From NCBI GenBank assembly GCA_028707105.1, contig JAQTUY010000033.1, positions 2,417-14,331 on the forward strand: DNA of 11,915 nucleotides, given 5' to 3'. This document shows positions 1 through 9,800 of this stretch, piece after piece; within the stretch, counting starts at the first letter, position 1, and each line of letters starts with the position of its first letter. Source of the stretch: Candidatus Omnitrophota bacterium. GTDB taxonomy: Bacteria; Omnitrophota; Koll11; Gygaellales; JAQTUY01. The translations under genes and the position numbers were made by a program. Under the pieces are notes generated by a model. That model was not told the origin of the DNA. It did no database searches and worked only from the letters and a program-made list of their open reading frames with translations.

Positions 1-800
1 TTCGACATTGGGTTGTTCGGCTACCTGCTGCGCTCCGTTATCCTCCATGACTATCAGTAAGCCGCCCTTAAGCCCCGGAGCGCGAGGGCAAACCTCAGGC
101 TGAGCATCCAGCCCCTGATCGATGAATTGCCCCAATATTCGCAGGAACATGCGGTCAAACTTAGCCGCATAATTATCAATATTGCGGGTGAAGATCCATT
201 TTTTTCCGGAGTCGATCATGAAGAGAAGTTCGCCGCTCTCCACCATCTGGTGGAAGAATTCCCCGTGGCCCCATGGATCTCTTTCTCCCTCCAGGATAAC
301 GACTTCGGGATTCTTAACTCGGGCCTGCTCGACTTCCTGAGCCAGGGCTAAGGCTTCCCGGTATTGTTGTTCTGTCTTAAATTTCTTAGCGGCGTAAAGA
401 GCCTCCACTTCTGCCGGGGTGCCGACGAATTTAGCTCCTAAGGGCTGATGGAAGAAACGGATCTGCCCTTCCGGTAATCCGTAATATCCGCTAGCAGCCA
501 ATATCGCGTCATGTTCAGGACGATATTGGTCGTTAGATAAAAGCCCGATCGTGTTTTCAAAAACACGGCTGGGAAGCCCCGCGCGAACGGCTTCCTGATC
601 GATCTCTTTTAATAACCGGGATATGCTTATTCCAAACGCATCCAAATAGGTAATGACCTTGCCTTCGACCTCTCCGACAGGAACAGCAGCCTTAGAAAGC
701 AAGGTTTTGCCGCCGATCATCTGTTTGATCCCTTCGGGAGCTTCCCTGAGATTCATACGTGAGCTTGCCCCCGCGATAAGGGCTGTAATATAACCTTCCC
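1..800 (-). other. Protein domain: UDPGP-family nucleotidyltransferase (UDP-sugar pyrophosphorylase type), C-terminally cut
   Basis: Residues about 3705-3971, continuing past base 1. It shows the nucleotide-binding turn LIAGASSRMN (bases 751-780), a form of the 'LxaGxgtRmg' loop, with a following LLSKAAVPVG that carries the expected lysine. Then come VFENTIGLLSNDQ, IRFFHQPLGAKF, the strong family marker DPWGHGEFFHQMV (around 238-279; compare 'P-x-G-x-G-d' in UDP-glucose and UDP-HexNAc pyrophosphorylases) and RNIDNY (169-186; compare 'NxDNL'). These enzymes join UTP and a sugar 1-phosphate to give UDP-sugar and pyrophosphate in the cytoplasm. Fused downstream of a glucan synthase, the likely product is UDP-glucose, the GT48 donor. 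The substrate is not provable because the sugar-binding half is outside the window. Arginine codons here are mostly CGN, unlike the rest of the gene. Confidence 0.75.
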
Positions 801-3800
801 CTTTCAACAAAGAGAGCATCGCCAATCTTTCTAGACGCGCTCCTTCTTCCTCTGCAGCCGTAGTAACGTCCCTAATGTCTTCTTTACGGCTCCCGCGGAA
901 CGGCCTTGTGATCACCGTGGTCTTCAATACCCCATCCCAATACTTATTGCCCAGGCCGACTTCAATGGAACGGGTAGCCGCGAAATCGGATAATAATTCT
1001 CCAATGGAATTACCATCCTTTATCTTTACAATATCGGTATTTTTTAAGAACTTATAAATTCTTTCAAGGATGGCCGAATTATTAACAAGGAACTCTACGC
1101 TCATTGAGACGGCTAAACCGTCATCCGTCAAGCCGCAATTGGCATGCGCTATGAGATCATGGTGTCCGACGAACAGAGCGTATTCCAACGGGATGTATTC
1201 GCTCAGGAGTATAATCTGGATATGGATAGTATTGGAAGCGGGGACATACCATATGGTAGATACTCCGGCCCGGACCGGCTCGATAACGAGATTGACGTTC
1301 AACGGAGGCCCGGTGATATAGTGGGCCGCAAAGCCGATTATTTCCTTGAGCCTGGCCTGGTATTCTCCGGCCAGTGATACGAAATTCTCGGCCTTCTCTA
1401 TGCTGTAGCTCCCGGTGCCCTGGATGGTCACGATGCCCAGGTCGATAGCCGTAAAGCTTTCTAACGACGCCGGAACTTTCGCGACAGCGTCCGGAGCATT
1501 CTGAGGCATGCTCGGTTTCTTGTCATCAATAACTTGAGGCGGGATGCGTAATTTGCTTTTAATATAATCAAATATGGCCTGCTTAGTCTCTTCAGGCAGG
1601 TTATCCTTTGCAAACGAATATTCCCTACGGCCATCTACTGCCCATAAAATAGCCGCTTTAAATAATCCGGCACGCCATGGTAAACAATACTTATAAAAAT
1701 CATGCTTTTTCAGCAGATCTTCCAATGATTTTTCTCTGGAATCTTTAGCTTCTGCCGAATGTGACTCTAACCACGTATTATACTGAGAGATGATCTCGTC
1801 GAACATACGCAGGGTCTCTTGAACGGCTTCAAGTAAAGACTCATTCTTGGCAACTTTCGTTTTCAGCCCAGGCAGGGCTTTTTCGGCCCTCTCACTGTTC
1901 AAAGCGGACATATCGGCGTTCAGGTCCGCAATTACCTTGGCGGCGATCTCTTTAGTTTCATCCGGAATGGAGGCTAATAACTTTTTAGCAGATTGGATGG
2001 TATTCAAGATCTCTCTGTGCTCAATAATTGCCTGGCAAATGGACTCAATTTTTACTCTATTGCGCTCCGTGCTTAAAACGGACATATCGGCGTTTAGGTC
2101 CGCAATTACCTTGGCGGCGATCTCTTTAGTTTCATTCGGGATGACCGCTAAATCATTGAAAGCGGAATATATAACTTCAATCCTGTATTTTGTATCAAAA
2201 ATATCTTCCATAACAGACCGAATATGATTTTCATCCCAACCGGCCCAAATAAGGTTCTTAAGGATGGTCATCTTATCATTTAATTCAGAAACAAGCTTAC
2301 CGAATAAAGGATTCTCTAGGAAGGAACGGTTATTCATATAGTCTCTTCTGCTTGAATAGACAACCGTCTCAATAGCTTTCATTATGAATTCCGGAGCTTG
2401 CTTTGATCCATCGAATAGTTTCTCCCGGGCAACGGGTTTTTCATTTTCCGGAATCAGTTTTATAAACTCTCCCATCAATAAAGGCGCAACGCTGGACTTT
2501 AAGTATCTGTACGTATTTTGAGCCTGGATCAATTCCTTTCTGATATCTATATAGAACTTCTCGCTTATCGTCAGCTCAAGGCGGGCGAAGGAATCCTTCA
2601 AGTCTTCCAGGGCGTGACGGACCTTCAGGTCGATATCTTGTCCGGCGAACGCTTTTTCCGTAGCGTCAACCCATTCCTTCATTTCCCAAACCAGCTTCCT
2701 GGACTGGTTGAATTCCCAATTCACGCTAAAGTTCCTGGCGATAGCAAATGCCGCTATATTCAGGACGGCTACGTAATAAGGAGCGAAAATCACGGCAGGT
2801 ATTATGGGTAATGCCAGCAGGAGCGGCACGTATTTTATCGATACCATTTTCGCGCCGAAATCAAGCGCGTTCTTGGACCTGACGGCTTCGCGTACGTCCT
2901 TTATCTGCACGTAGAGGGCGACTAAGCCTATCGCTCCCAGGATAACGTTCCTGGCTATAACAAAATAACCGATATCGGTCGAAGGCGGCAGTATGGAAGC
3001 AGGCGAAGGAATAAAGATAAAATTCAATAATAATACGAATGACAGCCAGAAAGCCCTGTTGCTGTTGGAGAAATAACGCAGATGAGCGATCTTCTTTATA
3101 GCGAAACGCTCCATGAATTTCACGTTCGTTCCGAACGCCCATGCAAAACCAACGGCTATAAGAATAGCCAACGGCCAGGGAATATAAAGCCCGCCGCAGG
3201 CTAACATGGATGCCGCTATGATGCCGGCTACAGCGCCAGCGACCGAGCTTAAGCCCGATTTGGCCCTGCTCGCGCGGTCATTATTGACCACACCGTAAGA
3301 AGAATTGAACACGAACGAGAACATCAGGAATGACAGGGCGACGCAGGTCGCCAGGAAAGGAGCCATATATGAATACAGGTTCATATTATGCTTGAACATC
3401 GCGATTTGCAGCACAAAGAGGAAGATCACGCCCATACGCATAGGCACTTTCCAGAACGCCTGGAGGTCTTTACTGGTCTGCGCGTCGCGCATCGACCTTC
3501 CGGGGCTGGTGACAAACAAGGTCGTCGTACCTCTAGTCATACCGTCGGCCGCGTTCTGGCTGAATGTAGGAAGCTGTCCGCCCGGAAACCAGAGGATGTT
3601 CTTGAAGGTTATCTTGGCCAGGTGGCCGATGCCTTCCCAGAGGCCTTTGCCTCTTATGAACAATATGGCCATGGTGGTCTGGATAGCCTGATTATGCAGC
3701 AGGCCGAAGATAACGAACGCGAAAGCTCCGGATAGTAACGAGAAAGGATCCATACCGAACATTGCGATAAAAGGCAGCAACATCGTGCAGACCACAGCCC

Positions 3801-6800
3801 AGATGGACATGGTGGTTAAGAAGCCGCCGCGCATCAAGCGGGCGTCCTTCTCAGCCCAGGATATATCGCTGGAGAAGAAATAGCTCTGGACGAAGTAGGT
3901 ATTTTCCAGCTGGATGAAGCCTTTTGCCCATCTTCCGAAAGCGGCCTTGGTCTGCTCATTGCTCACCTCTCTCTGCTTGGTGAGCCTTAAATACCTGGCG
4001 AATATGCCCTTGCCCTTGCCTTGAGGACGTCTCTGGATATATATATTCAAGGCTGTGATCAAGTCTTCGGAAATAATGGTCTTGCGCACGGCCGATGACT
4101 CGATTGTGGCGTCGGAACGGACCATACAGTGCCATCCGTAATGGCCCGGTCCCCAAAGCTTACTCTCTCCGTATAAGAAGACCCTGCCGAATCCCTGCTC
4201 TGCCAGGGCGGCCGTCTTGGTCATACTGTTGTAGTCCTTATTTGACATATCCCTTTCAGGCAGGCCGATATCAACATCCTGGTCGGCGAACTCGCACACA
4301 AAGTTCAGGAACCTTCTCTGGGAAGATTTATCCGCGCGGCAGCCCTTTTCATAGTTGATCCAGATGTCGGATGACAATACGCGAGGAAGCGAAGCTGCCT
4401 CGGTAGCGGCCTTGTTCATCTGCCTGGCCGCGGAAATAGGACGCCAGATACTCTTATCTTCGCAAAGCTTCTTGACCTCGGATCTGTCAACGGGCGTAGG
4501 CACTACCAGGAACACTTTTCTGACCGCCAGCTTCCTCACGAACGCGTCGGTATTCGCGTCCGACCTGTCCAATCCGTAATAATCGGTGATCCATTCTTCC
4601 ATGCAAGCGCGGATATAGACCATTTGCATAATGGTAGGCATGACCGTAGGTTCATATTCGTTGGCCCAGTTCTCTAAGGCTTTGATGACTTCTTTGGCGG
4701 ACTTCTCTTCGCTGCCGGTGTAATTACGGAAGGTCTCGATATCCCTGCCCTCTTTGATTAAGGCATCAAGCAGGCTGTTGTAGGCTTCAAAATCGTTGGC
4801 CTGGGCGGCGGTCATCAGCCTATGCTCATATCCGGCGAGCAGCTTGCCTTCCTTGACGTAAGCGCCCACAAACTCCTTGTAGCTATCGTAATAACTTTCC
4901 CTGAGGAATTCCAGCAGGCTGATGGCCAGGCCGTTCTCCGCGGCCACCCTGACTATCTCTTCAAGCTTTTCCTTAGGCAGCACCTTCTTGACCGCCTCGG
5001 ACACGATTAAGACCTTATCGCTCTTGGCTTCCTTCTTGATCTCTTCCAGTATTAATTTCTGAGTCTTCTTATTTACGACCTTTCTGTAAAGATCGGGCCT
5101 CTTGGTCATCAGTGTAATAATGGCTACCTCTAACGACGGCTTGAGCAGCTCCGCGGCCTTCAAGTCAAATGCCTCATTCACCAAGGGGTGTAATAAGGCC
5201 ACGTTGGGCATATCCACTAACGGAGCTAAGAGCCCGGGCATTTCCTGCTTGTCTTTGGCCATAGCGAACGCGGTATAGGCGCCTTCCACAAAATAGGTAT
5301 AAGCCCAATTTCCCAGCTTGATCATGCCGTAGAGGAAGATGAAGCTGAACGGCACGACAAACAGCTCCGGCTTATCAATAACGTAGGGTATGCGGTAAAG
5401 GAAGAAGGCCTTGCCGGCGCTGAAGATGATCGTGTTCCAAGCGATCCACAGGCCGATCTTGGCGAATCCGACCTTCTCTTTTGTTCCGAACAATATTGGC
5501 TTTCCGTTAATATCCTTTTCGAAGGAAAACCAGAATTCCTTGACCGTCTTGAAGAAGCCCAGCCCGTTCTTGATACCGGCGTAAAGTATGTGCAGAAGCG
5601 TAAAGGCGATCATTTCTACGCCGAACATATCCAGCGTCCCGTTGAATATCCAGCTCCAGGCAATGTTGAACAATCCGGCGGAAAAGCCCAATGCCCACAG
5701 TTTCGGGAACATTCCGGCGTCTACTAGACTGGCCCAATCTTTCTTGCCCTTAACGAATTCTTCGCTGAATTTCAGGTATTTGGCCAGGTCAGGCACGCTA
5801 TGCTCGCCGGCAGCCGCGAAAGCCTTATCCTCTATACGGACCCCAGCGGCGCCCTTAGCGATATTCTCAAAATAGGCCTCGCCTATTTTCCTGAAGTAGA
5901 AGTTGACGGCCTCGTCAGGCTGGTACTTGTAAATATTCCTGACGGCCAGGCCTATTTTGCCGAACAACCCGATCCTCCTGGCTATACCCTGATACAGGAA
6001 CATCAAGGAAGCTATCGCCTGGTCGTTCTTGAATACCGCTTCTATTATCTCCCTATTCTTATCGTCGAGCTTCAGGCCGCCGGCGATATACATCTTGGGA
6101 TCGTTGAGCTTCTCCCAGGTAACTTCGCTTCCATCCTTCTTATCGAAGATGGCCGCCCTCTTTGAGCCGTCGGCGAGCGTTATCTCCTTAAAATACAGCC
6201 TGCCTTCGATGGCTTTATCCATCATGAATATCAACAGGTCGGTGAAGTCCTGCCAACGGCTTATGATCGCTTCGGCATTTGCCAGCTCTTCTTTCAAGGC
6301 CTGTTCAGAAGCCTGGAAGGCCTCCGGCATGGCCAGTTTGCCGTCTTTTGTGATGATCTTTACCGATCTATCCAACAGGTATTTTACGAAAGGATACTCG
6401 GTGCCGATAGTGCGCTTCGCCTCGCCCCACAGGTGGGATCTTTCCCAGACAATCTGACGAAGCGTAAGCGTTACGACTTCATCATAGGCGGGGGCTTTGC
6501 CGGCGTGGAATATCTTCTCGATGTGTTTGCCGATGGCCTCTTTCATCCCAACAGGCTCTTTGCTTTCTTCTACAAGCATGGAAACCAGCCTGTCGACTAC
6601 GGGCTTACCGTAAGCATTCTCAAAGGCTTCAAAAACCAGCATATCCGCGAACAACGCGGCCATTTCGCCGTCCTTGAATTTTACCTGGCCCTTATCGATC
6701 AACACGACATTACAGAAAGTAAAGTCCGCGTTCAAAGTAATGGTGCGGTTGGCCATATCGACTTCGAATTTATCAAGCGCAGCCCTGATGGCTTCTTCTA

Positions 6801-9800
6801 ACTTTTCCTCGCTGATCAACCCTTCGGCAACCGCCTTGATCCAGATCTTCGCTGCTGTTACCTTTAAGGATGCTACCGGCTTTCCCCTGATGATGGAAGC
6901 CACGTTCTTCAGGCCTACCGTATTCCTGGGCCTGCGCTCGCTGACTATCTGACGGATAATATCGTTCTTTTCTTTGGTAGAAAGGGCGCTGAATTTACGG
7001 CTGATATACGTATCTACGGTGCTTTCGATCAAGTTCTCTACGCGCCCTGCCGCGTTCTCGGCCGGTATCTCGGCCCTGCGTACGGCGTTTTTCGCGCCCC
7101 TGCTGCGGATGGAACGGGCAGCCGCGAATATGCCCGCGATCACGGCGGCAAGAACTCCGGCGATCACGGCGAGGCGCACCCCGAAAGGCCAGTTGAATGC
7201 CAGGACCGGCGCCTTGATGTCGGCGGAAGGCTTATTGATCGCCAGCTTGCCGGACTTGATCATTTCCTTAAATTTCTCGCCGCCGTACGGCTGGTTCGGG
7301 ATAAACCCGGTTTCCGCGTACACGGCCTGCGAAAGAGTGATTATAGACACATAGCTATTAGTTCCTTTTTTGCCGGACACGGGCGAGGCGAAATAGTGCC
7401 CGGTCTCGATAGCCTCGGTCAAGAGCTTGCCGTTCCTTACGGATATGGCGTACGGCAATAATCCGGCCTTGCCGAGTTTGCTGTTCCTTAAATTGCTCAT
7501 ACTGGCGGAGAAATACTCGATAACGTCGCTGTAGTATTTAGCCAGGCCCTTCTCTTTCAAGGCCGCGGCGTTATCCCCGGATGCCTCAAACTTGGCCGCC
7601 TTGACTTCATGCCAGCCCTTCATTACCCAGCCTACCTGGATGAGATAATAGCTCTGCTCGGGGAATATCGCGTCTTCCCTGCCCATCGGGATATTGAAAT
7701 CTACGCCCGCCACTTTGCCGACGCCCGGAACGTTAACCCGGACAACGAAGAGGGACATAGCCTTTTTGAACATATCATCGGGGTCGACCCCGTAAACGGA
7801 CTGGATTTCCTCCGGCCCGACGGTGCTCAGCAACCATAACGGGCAGTCGGAAGCAAAGCTTAAGTCCGGTATCAATGTGTCTTTTAGCTTGCCGTTCTCG
7901 ACCATCTTGACCTCCATCATTCCTCTATACACGAGATTGTTCTTCTTATCGATGGCGTGGTCCATCCAGTTACTCTTGGCGCTGGTGAACGCGGACTTCA
8001 CGGCCTGGGCGTTATCCTCATAAACCTCATCTATGACGCTCTGTATCTCGGGCATGCTCAACATATCCAGCACGCCTTCTACGGCGTCGATGTTCTCTTC
8101 CGCGGAATAGTGTTTCTTCCACTCTTTATCGCTGGGCCCGAGTATAAATCCGCCGTTGCCGTTATGCAGATGCTTGACCAGGTTTTCGGCGATATTCAAG
8201 ACCGTGTTCATATGCGACTTATCGCCGGTAAGGAGATAGTAATTGATTCCCTCCATGATATAGAACGAATTGGAACCGGTGCGCACGAGCGGGCTGATGG
8301 GCAGGCTGGTCACGTTATCGAATTCGACGGGCTTGCCGGTCCTTATATCATAGCTCTGGTAGAACAGCCCGGTCTTGGGATCCCTTTCGGCGCGGTCAAA
8401 GAACATAAGTATCTTCTTGGCCGAATCGGTATCGCCCGTCAATACCAGCTGGGGTATGAGCATAGCATTGTCGAAAGTAAAGGACTGGTAAGGATGCTCG
8501 GAGCCCGGATGGCTGGCGTAAATGTAGGTCTTCTGACCCTTGAGCTTCTCTAATCCTTCGCGGTTATTCTTGAATTCCTGGGCCTTGAAATTCACGAATT
8601 CGGGGCTGATCGCGCCGTTATGGACGTATTTGTTGAATACCGGCAGGTGGATCACCCTGTTCAACAGGGCCTCGGGAATGATGGAAATATCCTTGAGTAT
8701 TTCGCTGACCTGCTTGGATTCGAACGCGGGGTAGTCCAAGTAATCCTTTTTGACCATCTTGCCGTTGCCGTCAAGTTCGCCGAACAGCAGCCTGGGCAGC
8801 AGGTCTATAAAGTTATTGTATCGTCTGTTGTATAACCTGTTAAACTGGGCGTCCAGGATGTTGTTATCTTTCAGGTAAGGCAGAAAGATATTGTTGCCCT
8901 GTTTTCTCCATTCGATCGCGTCGGGCGTAAGAGAACTGATATTGAAGGCTTCTTTTATGGTGTATCCGGTCAGCGGGTCTACCCTGGAAAGGATGATGAA
9001 AGGATACTTCTCTTCGATGGCGTATAACGTCGGGCTGCCGCCGCTCCTGTAATCGACGGACATCAGAGGGGTCTTGCCGCCCTTATCATAATAGAGCCTT
9101 ACCACCGCGGTCTTCGGCACGCCTTTTTCGCTGTCATAAGTATATTCAAAGGTATCGAACCAGCGGATGTTGCCTCCGACATAGACCGTGCGCACGTTGC
9201 TATCACCGGTCTGCCTGTTGACGAATACGTCGCCCCTGCTGCCCGTTCCCACGCTCTGGAGCTTTTCTTTCTTGCCGGCTAAGTATTTTTCGACATGGTA
9301 GGAAATATAAGATAAGAATCCCGCTTTCTCGCTCCTCAGGTCGCCCTTACCCAGAAACTTCATCTCGCTCACCTGGAACCTCGCATCTTCCCGGGCGTTC
9401 CTGGCCTTATAAACAAGGCTAATGCTCTTTATATTGGAAATATCCAGCCCTTCCAGGCGAAGCTGCTCGATGGATATAACCCTCACGAAATCCCTGCCGT
9501 TATTCTGGTCTTCCATGTTCACAATAACGCCTGAGCTTCTATAGGGGTTCTTCTTTTCCGCGTAATATAATTTGTTGCCAGGGTAAGCGCCCCAGAAGGC
9601 AAGCTGCTTGCCTACGGTGACGGCCTTGCCCCTGTTATCCTTTACGACCACGTTGTAATCGACGTTATCGTTGCCCTGAGGCTTGAGCAGGAAATAAAGG
9701 AACTCATATCTGGAAATATCCTTTTTCGCGAAGGGCAGGGCGAACGCGTGATCCTTGTTCTCCGACGCGGCGCTTAAGGCTGTCTTATAATAATGACCGG

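Larger units (their letters stand above)
1540..2730 (-). other. Protein region: helical, coiled-coil-like linker with internal duplication
   Basis: Residues about 3062-3458. It begins after the last membrane helix with VWEMKEWVDATEKAF and runs through long charged helices (ALEDLKDSFARLELTISEKF, NDKMTILKNLIWAGWDENH, ETLRMFDEIISQYNTWLE). It contains a duplicated 58-residue unit, listed separately. The DNA here is visibly richer in A and T than the glycosidase and synthase regions. Likely role: a cytoplasmic spacer or oligomerisation arm between the synthase channel and the nucleotidyltransferase. No enzyme motif was recognised. A short aromatic patch, YKYCLPWRAGLFKAAILWA, near bases 1650-1705 could be amphipathic or membrane-touching. 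Confidence 0.45.

Noticed and set aside
1144..1164. An active HExxH zinc metallopeptidase site
   Set aside because: The sequence is HHDLIAH; neither the glutamate nor the His spacing fits HExxH, so an active peptidase is not claimed.
1847..2227. A plus-strand frame with an internal repeat
   Set aside because: The apparent repeat is the reverse complement of the duplicated helix-coding unit of the giant gene; the minus-strand reading explains it.
2861..3142. A 93-codon minus-strand frame
   Set aside because: It lies in a different reading frame from the giant gene, inside its second membrane cluster, and encodes no coherent protein.
2735..5700. Cyclic beta-1,2-glucan synthase (GT84 plus GH94) or GT2 cellulose synthase identity for the synthase core
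   Set aside because: The glycosidase-like domain lies before, not after, the synthase and lacks GH94 features. The GT2 D, DxD and QxxRW series is not readable; FGRWAKG resembles the last motif only in part. The ordered GT48-like phrases fit better.
6029..7354. A series of overlapping plus-strand open frames of 90-140 codons
   Set aside because: They are shadows of the giant minus-strand frame, overlap each other in different frames and show no domain or coding signal of their own.
7957..8553. A 198-codon open frame on the plus strand
   Set aside because: It is antisense to the six-hairpin domain, whose motifs are clear on the minus strand. Its translation shows no recognisable motif, and no Shine-Dalgarno-like signal stands out.
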